Positions 34,899-43,871 are shown, counted from the first letter of the stretch. The stretch: DNA of 49,584 nucleotides from Nostoc punctiforme NIES-2108 (GCA_003326195.1 LXQE01000107.1:162949-212532), one strand, 5' to 3'. The notes: generated from the sequence alone by a model not told the origin. Translations and numbers: made by a program.

Positions 34899-35729
34899 TT
34901 ACTTCTTATTCCAAAGACTTAAAAATGCCTGAGATATGGCTGGGGTAATCTGACTTTGTAAGTGATTTAGTGCATCACGATGGTTTGCATTATTGTCATC
35001 ATAATAAGTAAACAGATTCGTCAGCTTGACAATTTCAGGATTTTGATCATTTGTCCCCCTCCATTTGTTAGTAACTTTGTGTAAAACGTCCTTGGGTAGA
35101 TTTTGTTGTAAGTTATTTAATGCTGCGATGTAAAAAGGATTTTGAGGATCTTTTTTGAATTGAAAGCACAAATCTATCAGCTTGAGTTGTGACTGGGGCT
35201 GAGGCTGGGGCTTATCTGTTAGACTAGTTTGCTGGAGAATTTGACGCTGTGCAATAGTAGCAATCCCATTTTCAGTTAAACCCTGAGATTTCTGAAATTT
35301 CTTGACTGCTGTATAAGTAGCTGGCCCATAAAAAGGCTTGCCTGGAGGAATTTCGGCATTGGTTGCAAAACCGTGAAACTTCAATCTATTCTGAAGTCCT
35401 GTGACTGTATCTTCCATGACAGTTCGAGTCTCGGCATCAGCGTTACCATTAACCGTAAGTTTTTGTGAATACTGTTTCTGAAACTTTTTAATCGCTTCTT
35501 CAGTAGGATCGTCTGTCAGGGAGTTGTTATTCCGTTTCCAGGGAGCAAATTTAGTGAGATCCGGCTTAGGATCAATTTCAGGAGCTAAATATCCCAATCC
35601 GATCAATATATGACGAATGACTTCAGGGCTACTAACAGCCATGCTTTTTGGTTCCTTTGCGATTAAACTACCATTTAATGTATCTTGTTTTACAAAAATT
35701 GGGTAAGTAGAAATAAATAAATCTAACAT
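34899..35729 (-). CDS. Peptidoglycan-binding-domain protein
   Basis: 276 residues. Two PG_binding_1-like repeats lie at about residues 35-110 and 111-170, with the typical AIKKFQKQYSQKLTVNGNAD and AVKKFQKSQGLTENGIAT blocks. The C-terminal 100 residues are helical and unrecognised. No signal peptide is seen, which is odd for a wall-binding domain. A start at Met31 (35642) would give MAVSSPEV and is preceded by AAAGGA at about 11 bases; both starts are possible. The function may be structural. Confidence 0.78.
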   Translation of the reverse strand: MLDLFISTYPIFVKQDTLNGSLIAKEPKSMAVSSPEVIRHILIGLGYLAPEIDPKPDLTKFAPWKRNNNSLTDDPTEEAIKKFQKQYSQKLTVNGNADAETRTVMEDTVTGLQNRLKFHGFATNAEIPPGKPFYGPATYTAVKKFQKSQGLTENGIATIAQRQILQQTSLTDKPQPQPQSQLKLIDLCFQFKKDPQNPFYIAALNNLQQNLPKDVLHKVTNKWRGTNDQNPEIVKLTNLFTYYDDNNANHRDALNHLQSQITPAISQAFLSLWNKK

Positions 35730-35872
35730 TTCTTATTTGCAAGGCTTTCCGAAAGTTAAGCGATGTGTGACGACAAGCTGCAACTCTTTGAGACTTCGGC
35801 GTATGCGACTACAGAGAGTGAAAAAGAAAGAGATGCGATCGCTTATTCTCAACTATTAATGATACTACGTGT

Positions 35873-35898
35873 TAGGGACACACAGATGTGCGTCCCTA
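35873..35898. repeat. Strong hairpin TAGGGAC...GTCCCTA
   Basis: Twelve-base arms at 35873-35884 and 35887-35898 with one mismatch and a 2-base loop. It lies 45 bases beyond the stop of the 270-residue minus-strand gene. This GGGAC/GTCCC-type palindrome is a common dispersed spacer repeat in Nostoc-like genomes and may end that transcript. Confidence 0.6.
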
Positions 35899-35943
35899 CT
35901 GCTCTACCCACTACGAACTGAGCAAAATTAATCTGGTAGAGTA

Positions 35944-36756
35944 CTAGCTAACTGACTCTCTGGCATTGACAACATATAAAAACTCATTTTCATTCTTAGG
36001 TAAGAAAACGAGTGGTTTTTCCCTCGCTGGCTGCTGCAATTGAGAAGGAAGTAAAGTATAAATATCTTGGAAATCAACTGTAATCTTCTTAGTAGTGCCA
36101 TTAACTAAGAAACAAGATGGATTATTACTTCCACTGCTATATTGATCGTACAAAGCATCAAGTACTTTTTTGCGTAATTCCTCAACAGGAGAAACATAGA
36201 TAAAGTAACCTTGCTTATCCAATTCTTCGGCTCTGTCAGCTGCTTTATGTGAATCTAGAAAGAAATCAATTTGAGTATCTTGAATTTTTAGAGGACATTG
36301 CTGTAAAGGTTTTCCAGCGACTACACTATATAGTTTCTCTCCCGAAGGAGCATCAACACTAAATAATTTGTTGCCAGTACTTTCACCTTTAGCAGCTTGG
36401 AAGTCGAACCAAGCTTTTGTAACAGAACCATCTCCAAGTGCTTTAACCAGTTCTGGTACTAGTGTTTTATCAAACTCTTCTTTAGTAGCAGGAATCGGCG
36501 AATCTGGAGCAAAAGGGGTAGCAATTGCGTATTTAAGTATATCCTTGTATACCGTAACTCCTTGTCCTTGTTGCTCTGGGCTGCTGTAAAGAGTAGTTAT
36601 ACTTAATACTGTTTTGTTATCTGCTAAAGCCGGACTCAGCCCACCTAGCCAAAGAATAAAGCTGAGGAAAATTATTAAAATGCGACTTAACTTTTTCACT
36701 GGATTTATCAATTGGAAAACTTTTTGTATTTTGCACGTGTAACTCTGCGCTAACAA
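35944..36756 (-). CDS. Exported protein of unknown function
   Basis: 270 residues. A late signal sequence lies at about 22-45 (LSRILIIFLSFILWLGGLSPALAD, split here as a basic residue, a hydrophobic core and an ALAD cleavage). About 20 N-terminal residues precede it, so the true start may be further in. The mature part has two Cys (PLQQCPLK and NPSCFLVNG) that could form a disulphide. It also has strand-rich stretches and no enzyme motif I recognise. It is divergent from the STAND gene over 390 bases. Likely periplasmic. Confidence 0.7.
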   Translation of the reverse strand: MLAQSYTCKIQKVFQLINPVKKLSRILIIFLSFILWLGGLSPALADNKTVLSITTLYSSPEQQGQGVTVYKDILKYAIATPFAPDSPIPATKEEFDKTLVPELVKALGDGSVTKAWFDFQAAKGESTGNKLFSVDAPSGEKLYSVVAGKPLQQCPLKIQDTQIDFFLDSHKAADRAEELDKQGYFIYVSPVEELRKKVLDALYDQYSSGSNNPSCFLVNGTTKKITVDFQDIYTLLPSQLQQPAREKPLVFLPKNENEFLYVVNARESVS

Positions 36757-37146
36757 CCGAAGTTAAGGAACTTAAGAAATAAATTTAAAAATTTTTGATC
36801 GGCAATTTCCCAAAGCTTTGGCCAGTAAGGATTTTATCCCCTGACAACTTCAGCAAAACTTCTGGTTCATCTCTAGCAGTTCTGCAAAAAATGCATCGTC
36901 AGTCACAATAGATATCTGGTGAAATTAAATCTGCGTTATCCAGAACCCTTGTAAAAACGTAACACTGCTACGTCTCTACATTCATATTTCTAATGTTCAT
37001 AATATTTAACAAATCTGATTTCAGGAAAAGCACATCTCATCTTTGTAGCACCCTCTTAAGTGAAGTAAATATTTTGGCGGCATATTACAGGCGCTAACTA
37101 CTGACTATTACTTTATGAGTGTATGTATAAAACTTAAGGGACAGTA
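36757..37146. other. Divergent spacer with a dispersed hairpin
   Basis: 390 bases between the exported-protein gene and the STAND gene. An imperfect hairpin at 36950-36980 (TGTAAAAACGTAACA against TGCTACGTCTCTACA, 12 of 15 paired) resembles the GTAGAGACGTAGCA-type repeat of Nostoc genomes. AAGGGA just before 37147 is the STAND ribosome-binding site. No gene seen. Confidence 0.5.
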
Positions 37147-38592
37147 ATGAATCCACTACAACGCAGGCGCAAACGGGGTGTTATTCTTACACCTCAAGGA
37201 TTTGAGAAACTTCAAACAGCAAAATGTCAGGCACAAAGTTGGGAAAACTTAGATAAACGTTATACTTTGGAAGATTTAAGCGATCGCACTGGCTTAGATC
37301 CAGATACAGTGATGAAGGTATTTCATTGCCAAGTAGGAGTTGACAAACAAACTCTAAACACCTGTTTCAGGGCTTTTAATTTATTACTTGAACCAAGTGA
37401 TTATCAGCTAACTCGGACTGATGAAATAATCAGTAATCAGCATTCAATCCAAAATTTAACTGATTGGGGCGAAGCACCCGATATCTCTGTATTCTTAGGA
37501 CGCACAGCAGAATTAACAACACTAAAACACTGGATTCTCGAAGAACACTGCCGACTAGTGACTTTGTTAGGTATGGATGGGATGGGCAAAACCAGCTTAT
37601 CAGTAAAGCTAGCAGAGCAAATTCAAAATAAGTTTGAGTTTGTAATTTGGCGCAGTCTCCGCAATACTCCACCAGTCAAAGATATGCTAGCCGATCTAAT
37701 TAAACTTTTATCAAAAGGGCAGGAAACTCATTTACCAAAAACTTTAGATGACAGAATTTCACAGTTGATTTATTATTTAAAAAAGGCTCGTTGTTTATTG
37801 ATATTAGATAATCTAGAGACAATTTTACAAAAGGCTTCAGGTAAATATGATACTGGATATTATCATCAAGGTTACGAGGGTTATAGCGAACTTATAAGAC
37901 GAGTGGCACAAACCCTTCATCAAAGCTCCTTAGTGCTTACAAGTCAGGAAACGCCGAGAGAAATTAGGCAACTGATAGGAGAAAACTTACCTGTTAGGGC
38001 ATTACAACTAAAAGGCTTACAAATTACAGAAGTAGAAGAAATCTTTAAAACTAAGGGTGCTTTTTGGGGTTCAACTGGTGATTTGCATCAACTCATTGAG
38101 AGCTATGCAGGTAATCCATTGGCATTAAAGATAGCCTTTAACAAAATTGATAAGTTATTTGACGGTAATATTTCGGAGTTTTTAAACCAAAAAACATTAG
38201 TTTTTGGCGAGATTAGCCAGCTTTTAAAAGAGAATTTTAAACGCGTGTCAAATACAGAAAATATAATTATTGAGTGGTTAGCAAGTAATCCTCAGCCAGC
38301 CTCAATTACAGAACTGCAATCGCAAATATCACCTAAGATACCTACACCACAATTGCTAGATGCTTTAGAATCTTTGCAAGAGCGCTCTCTAGTAGATAAA
38401 AATGCTTATCTTTTCTCTATATCACCAATGATTAGAGAATATATAAATCACCAATTAATCCAAAATAAAATAAGCTCCAATATAAAACAGCGCCAGCGTC
38501 CATCACAACAACATCGCTTAATTACTACCAGAGAAAAAAGCAAACTCCCGTTTAATATTCCAGCGCGTACCGTCGTGAAGCAACAAGGTTAA
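37147..38592 (+). CDS. STAND (NB-ARC) NTPase, probably truncated
   Basis: 481 residues. Residues about 12-85 form a helical HTH-like N-terminal domain (FEKLQTAK, YTLEDLSDRTGLDPDTV) found in cyanobacterial STAND proteins related to vMAP. An NB-ARC module follows with GMDGMGKTS from residue 142 and Walker B LLILDNLE at about 217-224. GNPLALK is the GxP motif near 316. Such proteins normally continue into WD40 or other sensor repeats, but here the frame ends shortly after the winged-helix region. The last 24 codons run antisense through the 3' end of the RNA-ligase gene. AGGGA precedes the ATG. Signalling or defence role by family only. Confidence 0.85.
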   Translation: MNPLQRRRKRGVILTPQGFEKLQTAKCQAQSWENLDKRYTLEDLSDRTGLDPDTVMKVFHCQVGVDKQTLNTCFRAFNLLLEPSDYQLTRTDEIISNQHSIQNLTDWGEAPDISVFLGRTAELTTLKHWILEEHCRLVTLLGMDGMGKTSLSVKLAEQIQNKFEFVIWRSLRNTPPVKDMLADLIKLLSKGQETHLPKTLDDRISQLIYYLKKARCLLILDNLETILQKASGKYDTGYYHQGYEGYSELIRRVAQTLHQSSLVLTSQETPREIRQLIGENLPVRALQLKGLQITEVEEIFKTKGAFWGSTGDLHQLIESYAGNPLALKIAFNKIDKLFDGNISEFLNQKTLVFGEISQLLKENFKRVSNTENIIIEWLASNPQPASITELQSQISPKIPTPQLLDALESLQERSLVDKNAYLFSISPMIREYINHQLIQNKISSNIKQRQRPSQQHRLITTREKSKLPFNIPARTVVKQQG

Positions 38593-39069
38593 TTTGTCAG
38601 CATTAAACTCAAAATGCAACTGACGATTTTTAAATTCTGGCCAAGCAGCTTTAAAGTTCTGCTTTGTTAAATCCCGAAATGCAACCGTTAAATGGGGTGC
38701 AAAAGGGCGGGTTTTAGAAACCTTGTCAACAATTTGCAAGTTGCTTTCTGTATAAGCCATTAAATCAGCTTGCAAAGTTAAAAGCTCTTGACTTCTGACG
38801 ACATTAATGTGTATGACACGAGGTGCAAAGGCATCAAACCCTCTGAGTGTAATTGCTACTGGCTGTTGTTCACTGGCAAACTCCTTCAAGGATACTTCTA
38901 ACAGTGGCAAGTTAGCATCTGCCCATTCAAAGGGCGGTTGCAGGGTAATATGAGGCGGAGACTTTAGCGCCCCGCTACTAGCATAACGATCGGCAAAATA
39001 CTGCTTAATCTCGTTGGCGTAGTCTTGAATATCTTGCGGTGGTAGGAGGGCAACAAAAAAACGGCTCAT
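38518..39069 (-). CDS. 2'-5' RNA ligase / cyclic phosphodiesterase family protein
   Basis: 183 residues with the two HxTx motifs of the 2H phosphoesterase superfamily: PHITLQ with His40 and PHLTVAF with His126. Members ligate or cleave 2',5'-linked RNA ends or hydrolyse cyclic phosphodiesters. Length fits the ThpR-like family. The 3' end overlaps the converging STAND gene by 75 bases. Since the conserved motifs lie well inside, this gene looks complete and the overlap belongs to the STAND tail. Cytoplasmic. Confidence 0.88.
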   Translation of the reverse strand: MSRFFVALLPPQDIQDYANEIKQYFADRYASSGALKSPPHITLQPPFEWADANLPLLEVSLKEFASEQQPVAITLRGFDAFAPRVIHINVVRSQELLTLQADLMAYTESNLQIVDKVSKTRPFAPHLTVAFRDLTKQNFKAAWPEFKNRQLHFEFNADKLTLLLHDGTRWNIKREFAFFSGSN

Positions 39070-39183
39070 ATATCTATATTAATTAGTAAATCACTATAGT
39101 TCGTGTATATTGCTACTCAAATGGTACTCAAAAATAGTCATAACTAAAGCAGACTGTCTGTTGTAACTGGAGTTAAGAAGCCA

Positions 39184-39450
39184 ATGCCGTGGTTTGTAAA
39201 AATTGAAGAAGGGAAAGTCGATAAACCAACCTTTGACAAATATGTACCTGCCCACAAAGCCTACATTCGGGAATTGATTACTAAAGGACACAAAGCGCGA
39301 ACAGGCTATTGGGTGGAGCAAAGAGGTGGGATGTTGCTGTTTGAGGCAGCCTCAAAGGAGGAAGCAGAAGCGATTGTGGCTGATGACCCCTTGGTGAAAC
39401 ACGGCTGCGTCAACTATCAGCTTTATGAATGGCGAATTGTTATGGAATAA
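39184..39450 (+). CDS. YciI family protein
   Basis: 88 residues, typical YCII-domain length. MPWFVKIEEGK opens it, HKAYIRELITKGH gives the conserved helix, and GGMLLFEAASKEEAEAIVADDP matches the second helix and its Asp-Asp-Pro. The domain has a ferredoxin-like dimeric fold; a His/Asp pair is thought to be functional in some members. Real role unknown. It starts a plus-strand run of small genes up to queF. Confidence 0.88.
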   Translation: MPWFVKIEEGKVDKPTFDKYVPAHKAYIRELITKGHKARTGYWVEQRGGMLLFEAASKEEAEAIVADDPLVKHGCVNYQLYEWRIVME

Positions 39451-39475
39451 CACACACTTACTGAATTTTAATGTT

Positions 39476-39565
39476 ATGCTTATTGAAGACCTGGATCTAT
39501 GCGATCGCAACACCCAAATCTTGTCAGAACCGGAAGGTAGCAGCAACACGGGAGGCTTGTGGTAG
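39476..39565 (+). CDS. Possible 29-residue leader-like peptide
   Basis: A 29-codon frame 25 bases after the YciI stop: MLIEDLDLCDRNTQILSEPE, then a short Gly/Ser run ending in TGGLW. The acidic N-terminal helix and terminal Gly-Gly recall leader regions of double-glycine peptides, but there is almost nothing after the GG. No ribosome-binding site and no transporter or modifying enzyme nearby. A longer overlapping frame in another phase starts at 39471 and is not convincing. Treat as speculative. Confidence 0.22.
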   Translation: MLIEDLDLCDRNTQILSEPEGSSNTGGLW

Positions 39566-39609
39566 GCGTAGTCTCCGGGTCGCCTTATTTTTAGGAGCTG
39601 TCAGCAACA

Positions 39610-39996
39610 ATGCCTGGTTTTGGAGATATTGTTCAAAAAGCTTTTTACCTCGGTGTTGGGTTAGCTTCTTACGCAGGTGAGAAAGCAGGGGGAAAATTAG
39701 CCGAAGTGCGATCGCAAGTCCAAAAGCTGGCAGATGAAATGGTGGCAAAGGGCGAAATGAACACAGAAGAAGCCCGCCGCTTCGTTGAAGATATGATGAA
39801 GCAAGCCCAACAAGCCCAGCCATCTGGTGAAACCTCACCAGAAACGCCCCCTTCTCAACCTCGTCGCATTGAAATTTTAGAGGAAGATGAAGAGCCAACG
39901 GTCAAAGAGGCATCAAATGATGAGAATGTAGATAAATTGCGCGATGAAGTGCTAAAGCTGCAAGACGAGTTAAAACGATTGCAACGCGATCGATAA
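39610..39996 (+). CDS. Phasin-like coiled-coil protein
   Basis: 128 residues. Residues 5-65 form an amphipathic helix region (VQKAFYLGVGLASYAGEKAG, LAEVRSQVQKLADEMVAKGE) as in phasin or poly-granule-associated proteins. A Pro/Glu-rich linker and an acidic C-terminal coil (LRDEVLKLQDELKRLQRDR) follow. Such proteins may coat polyester granules or act as small structural chaperones. AGGAG lies 13 bases before the ATG. No PHA synthase is near, so the granule role is only family-based. Confidence 0.72.
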   Translation: MPGFGDIVQKAFYLGVGLASYAGEKAGGKLAEVRSQVQKLADEMVAKGEMNTEEARRFVEDMMKQAQQAQPSGETSPETPPSQPRRIEILEEDEEPTVKEASNDENVDKLRDEVLKLQDELKRLQRDR

Positions 39997-40152
39997 AAAG
40001 CATTATTTGAGCGTAATATCAGCAATAAGTGGCATTTTGACATGACACTTCAGATTAAAACTTGATAAGATACATTGCCTAGTGTGTATTTTAGTGCTTC
40101 AAGCCAGATAACACAAAGCGTCCTGTTTATAGCCTGCAAAGGTGTCAAGTTT

Positions 40153-40554
40153 ATGGAACAGTGGCAAAAAGATTTAGTAGAAATCGTCGAAACAGTGGCT
40201 GATGAAGTAGAGCGCTTCTTCCTGGGAATGAGTGAAGTGGTGGACGCATTTTTTGAGCTAACGGAAGAAGTCAGCGAGCAAGTACACAATAATATTGTTA
40301 CGGAAGTCGATCAGTATCTACAGGATTTGGCTGAACCGATGTTGGAAGCTTACTGGGAACTGGAAGACATGGTAGCAGATGTCGATCCGGGCTTTCCTTA
40401 TTCAGTTGAACCTACATCTGAAAAAAATCCTGCCTGTATTGGTTGTAGTCATTACCACGGTCAAGTTTATGGTGGTAATTTATTAGTTTGTGCTATGCAT
40501 CCCCACGGTTGTGAAGATGAGAATTGTCCAGACTGGGAGAAGGAAGAGTATTGA
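40153..40554 (+). CDS. Hypothetical acidic protein with Cys/His-rich C-terminus
   Basis: 133 residues from ATG 40153; AAGGTG lies about 7 bases upstream. A TTG-initiated extension to 40075 lacks support. The first 85 residues are an acidic helix (IVETVADEVERFFLGM, FFELTEEVSEQV). The C-terminus carries CIGCSHYHGQ, then VCAMHPHGCEDENCPDWE, a compact set of five Cys and several His that looks metal-binding. I recognise it only as a cyanobacterial hypothetical protein. Same strand as phasin-like and queF genes. Confidence 0.75.
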   Translation: MEQWQKDLVEIVETVADEVERFFLGMSEVVDAFFELTEEVSEQVHNNIVTEVDQYLQDLAEPMLEAYWELEDMVADVDPGFPYSVEPTSEKNPACIGCSHYHGQVYGGNLLVCAMHPHGCEDENCPDWEKEEY

Positions 40555-40600
40555 GGGGGAGTTAGGAGTTAGGAGTTAACAAGCTACAACATTACTAAAA
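40554..40600. repeat. GAGTTAG heptamer repeat
   Basis: GGAGTTAGGAGTTAGGAGTT directly follows the stop of the 133-residue gene, the same GTTAGGA unit as in the array at the left end of the window. Confidence 0.7.
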
Positions 40601-40626
40601 GGACGTAAAGATAAGTAGAATAACTA

Positions 40627-40682
40627 ATGACAAATGACAAATGACAACTGACAAGTGACAACTGACAAATAAGAAATGACAA
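40627..40682 (+). repeat. Eight-unit heptamer array reaching through the queF start codon
   Basis: Units of 7 bases start at 40627, 40634, 40641, 40648, 40655, 40662, 40669 and 40676. They read ATGACAA three times, CTGACAA, GTGACAA, CTGACAA, ATAAGAA and ATGACAA. The last unit supplies the queF ATG. No Shine-Dalgarno sequence is visible, because the place where it would lie is repeat. Confidence 0.85.
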
Positions 40683-41089
40683 CCGATAAATCATCTGAAA
40701 GTGCATCTCAGGCAAACCAAGAAATGAAGTATGGCGAACGCGACATTGCGGAAGGTAAACTAATTACCTTTCCGAATCCGCGTGTGGGGAGGCAATATGA
40801 CATTAACATTACTTTGCCGGAATTTACTTGTAAATGCCCCTTTTCCGGTTATCCCGACTTTGCGACAATTTATGTTAGCTATGTGCCTGATGAACGGGTA
40901 GTAGAATTGAAGGCGCTCAAACTTTATATTAATAGTTACCGCGATCGCTACATTTCCCACGAAGAATCTGCCAATCAAATTTTAGATGATTTTGTGGCTG
41001 CTTGCGATCCGTTGGAAGTCACGGTGAAAGCAGATTTCACGCCTCGCGGTAATGTACATACTGTAGTTGAAGTGCGTCACCAAAAGTAA
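40676..41089 (+). CDS. queF: PreQ1 synthase (NADPH-dependent nitrile reductase)
   Basis: 137 residues, the short QueF type. The active-site segment FTCKCPFSGYPDFATIYVSY has Cys54 as the nucleophile that forms the thioimide and Asp61 as proton donor. The QueF motif ELKALKLYINSYRDR follows, then HEESANQILDD. It reduces preQ0 to preQ1 in queuosine tRNA modification. The ATG at 40676 lies in the heptamer array; an internal start at Met17 (MKYGERDI) would retain the whole conserved core. Cytoplasmic. Confidence 0.95.
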   Translation: MTTDKSSESASQANQEMKYGERDIAEGKLITFPNPRVGRQYDINITLPEFTCKCPFSGYPDFATIYVSYVPDERVVELKALKLYINSYRDRYISHEESANQILDDFVAACDPLEVTVKADFTPRGNVHTVVEVRHQK

Positions 41090-41126
41090 CATCATTCCTG
41101 ATGAGTGCAGATGGGATTAATCGGCT

Positions 41127-42224
41127 TCATTCAGCAATTTTCTTCACAGCAGATTGCACTTGAAGCACAACTTTTTTTGATAAAGGAATATATCCAAGTT
41201 CCAAACTGGATTTTTGCCCGTCAATCACAGCCCAATTCACAAAGTTTTTCAGTGCTTGAGCTTTGACTCGGTTGGGATATTGCTGATAAGTTAAAAGCCA
41301 GCTATAAGTGACAATGGGATAAGATTGGGCACCTGTAGGATCGGTGATAAAAGCAATCAAGTTATCACCTGGTAATTTCACTGCTTCTAAAGTTTGTGCG
41401 ACGGATTTTGGTGTTGGTGTAATATAGTTACCAGATTTATTTTCTAAAGCAGCCACAGGAAGCTTATTTTGTTTGGCATAAATGTATTCTACATAGCCAA
41501 TAGCTCCTGGTATCTGTTGAATCAGAGCGGTAACACCTTCGTTACCCTTTCCACCAACTCCGACTCGCCATGCTATAGATTTACCAGCCCCAACTTTGCT
41601 TTTCCATTCTGGACTGATGGCGCTTAGGTGTTGCGTGAACACGCTTGTAGTTCCACTACCATCTGTTCGGTTTACAACTTGAATCGGTAAATCGGGTAAA
41701 CTTACACCTGGATTAGCTGCGGCTATTCTAGGATGATTCCAATTCGTAATTTTTCCGAGAAAGATATCTACGTAAACTTGGCGTGGTAGCCTGAGAGTAG
41801 GTGGCAGATTCACTTGAGGCGACTGCTGTGCAACTGGTGTGAGGTTATAAGCCAGCACAATGGAACCGGCAGTTATTGGCAAAGCAATGACTCCCCGTTT
41901 TATCTTGGCTGCTTGTTCTTTTGTAATTCCCACATCACTAGCTGCAAAATCTACAGTACCGTCGATGAGCTGTTGCACTCCAGCACTGCTTCCTATAGCT
42001 TGATAGTTAATTTCTATATTGGGATTTTGCTGGTTGTAATCTGAAAGCCAACGCTCATACAAAGGTGCGGGAAAACTTGCCCCAGTACCAACAAGGGAAA
42101 CACGCTTTATGTTTTTTTGCTCGGCAGCGCAAGAAGCAATACTTAACAAGATAGCGATTAAAGGTAGAAGGCAAACCCGTCTCTGAGATTGAAGCTTGGC
42201 AGACATAGAAATTTTTTGTTCCAA
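41127..42224 (-). CDS. pstS: Phosphate ABC transporter substrate-binding protein PstS
   Basis: 365 residues. A signal peptide ends in a lipobox-like SIASC with Cys32, so it is probably a lipoprotein. The mature part has GTGASFPAPLYERW, AIGSSAGVQQL, ASDVGI, RTDGSGTTSVFTQHLS and PGAIGYVEY, which build the phosphate site. It delivers phosphate to the PstCAB importer. No pstC, pstA or pstB is next to it, and no convincing Pho box is seen because the upstream region is occupied by repeats. Start at Met1 or Met7 (MSAKLQ) is possible. Confidence 0.92.
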   Translation of the reverse strand: MEQKISMSAKLQSQRRVCLLPLIAILLSIASCAAEQKNIKRVSLVGTGASFPAPLYERWLSDYNQQNPNIEINYQAIGSSAGVQQLIDGTVDFAASDVGITKEQAAKIKRGVIALPITAGSIVLAYNLTPVAQQSPQVNLPPTLRLPRQVYVDIFLGKITNWNHPRIAAANPGVSLPDLPIQVVNRTDGSGTTSVFTQHLSAISPEWKSKVGAGKSIAWRVGVGGKGNEGVTALIQQIPGAIGYVEYIYAKQNKLPVAALENKSGNYITPTPKSVAQTLEAVKLPGDNLIAFITDPTGAQSYPIVTYSWLLTYQQYPNRVKAQALKNFVNWAVIDGQKSSLELGYIPLSKKVVLQVQSAVKKIAE

Positions 42225-42289
42225 TGTTTAATAAATACCTCTAGTAATTCCAATGTTTGTAGGTGTGTGGACGTAATTAATTGTAAATA

Positions 42290-42425
42290 ACTTTAAAACG
42301 CAGAGGTTAACGCAAAGGTACGCAAAGTAATCCTCTGCGTACCTCTGCGATTTCCTTCTCTGCGAGACGCTGACGCTCCTAACGTCGCTACCGCTTCTCT
42401 ACGAGACGCTGCGCGAACGCTAATG
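42290..42425. repeat. Repeat-filled spacer between pstS and ccs1
   Basis: Degenerate CTCTGCG/CGCAGAG units (42299-42365) are followed by GAGACGCT modules. The 22 bases at 42394-42415 are the exact inverse copy of 16689-16710. It lies upstream of pstS and 3' of ccs1, and may influence both. No ORF. Confidence 0.7.
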
Positions 42426-42444
42426 CGAATGCGCCCTTCTGTGT

Positions 42445-43842
42445 TTAAACTTCAATCGCTGCCTCTTTCTCTTCACCTTTTGGCTGGGAACTCAGCCGAT
42501 CTAAAATCTCTAAAACTTCTTGTTCAAAAGCAACTTGGGCGCGATTAGTTTTACCACCAATATACAAGCGATCGCCTTTTTGTAATGCCCATATTTGCGA
42601 GTGAGAAAAGTAACTCATCACCACACCCAGCATGAGCAAACCAAACCCTGTGTAAACAATTGGGATGCCTGGATCGGCTTTAATTTGTAAGCCAGTGCTA
42701 CCAATAACATCTAAAATTTTCAGCTTCACGCCATTAACTTCGGTGAACATCCCGGCGCGGACTGTATCAACAAGTTTGCCAGTGGCATCATAAATTAATA
42801 CCATCCCTTGCAAATCTTTAGCTAACAAAGAGACACCTTCACTCAAATCCGGTTTAGTCGGAACCCAGGTTCCCCAAATGCGCCCGTTACCGTTGGTGTT
42901 CAATTGCGCCATTGGTAGCTGAAAAATCGGGCTGTTATTAAATTGGACGCGAACACCTGCAATTCCCCAATCAGTTTGATAGAAAGTTATGCCATGATAG
43001 CGCAGAGGCTCGTTGACAAAAATCTTCTTATGGTCAACTTCCTGTCCCTGATTATTCAAGACAGACATATCCGAATAAAATTGATTGATGCCACCAGATG
43101 GAGTGTAATCAATCCAAAAACGATTGACGCGTACAGACCAATCTTTCGGGATTTTTGCAGCTAAAGGGCCAGCATCGACAATATTTGTCACTTGAAATGT
43201 ATCGCCACTGGCAACCATTTCCTGAGCCAAAAATCCAGTCATCGCGCCCCAAATTCCCCCTAACAAAATACCGACGATGCCAATATGAACGATAATTGGG
43301 CCGATGCGTCCAACTATTCCCTTGCGCGCGTAAAGGAGATTTTCTTTTTCTTGATTTGGAAAAATTTTATAGCGGTGTTTCTGTAATATTTGGCTGAGAG
43401 AATTTAGGGAACCAGTATCTAATTCTGCACTTAAAGCTAATTTTTGAAATTGTCGTGGTTCTTCGTAATATTTCCACCGCTGGGCAGCTTTTAAAGCTGG
43501 TAACTGACGGGTAAATGAACAAGCAGTTAAGCTAGTGCCAAATAAGATGAGTAATGCCAGAAACCACCAAGTACGATATACATGGTCTAACCCAACTACT
43601 TGAATTACTTTCCAAGTTAAGAAACCAAATAATGCTGGACGTTCTGGATAGTTGGCTTGGTAAAATGCGGGTGACTGACCTTGCTCAATGACAGTACCAG
43701 TAGAGCTAAAGATTGCAATCAATAGCAGTAGTGCGATCGCTAATCGTAAGTTAGTCAGTACGGGCAAAAGCTCCTGCCGTAAGAACTGCCCAGGTACTGC
43801 CCACCATTTTATTTCTTTGGACGCTGAATCTTCTAAAGTCAT
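42445..43842 (-). CDS. ccs1: Cytochrome c biogenesis protein Ccs1 (ResB family)
   Basis: 465 residues. Membrane helices lie at about 30-52 ([20 protein letters not shown]), 90-110 ([19 protein letters not shown]), 175-195 and near the C-terminus ([20 protein letters not shown]). A large lumenal loop carries the ResB domain ([21 protein letters not shown]). With CcsA it forms the System II haem delivery and ligation complex in the thylakoid membrane. It starts 29 bases after the ccdA stop, so the two genes form an operon that supplies reductant and ligation functions. Confidence 0.93.
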   Translation of the reverse strand: MTLEDSASKEIKWWAVPGQFLRQELLPVLTNLRLAIALLLLIAIFSSTGTVIEQGQSPAFYQANYPERPALFGFLTWKVIQVVGLDHVYRTWWFLALLILFGTSLTACSFTRQLPALKAAQRWKYYEEPRQFQKLALSAELDTGSLNSLSQILQKHRYKIFPNQEKENLLYARKGIVGRIGPIIVHIGIVGILLGGIWGAMTGFLAQEMVASGDTFQVTNIVDAGPLAAKIPKDWSVRVNRFWIDYTPSGGINQFYSDMSVLNNQGQEVDHKKIFVNEPLRYHGITFYQTDWGIAGVRVQFNNSPIFQLPMAQLNTNGNGRIWGTWVPTKPDLSEGVSLLAKDLQGMVLIYDATGKLVDTVRAGMFTEVNGVKLKILDVIGSTGLQIKADPGIPIVYTGFGLLMLGVVMSYFSHSQIWALQKGDRLYIGGKTNRAQVAFEQEVLEILDRLSSQPKGEEKEAAIEV

Positions 43843-43871
43843 TAGGTGTAAAATTTTACAAAGGTTTGATA

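Noticed and set aside
42225..42310. Pho-box-like GTTAACCT upstream of pstS
   Set aside because: Only one half-site fits; neighbouring similarity comes from CTCTGCG repeat units, so no Pho box can be claimed.
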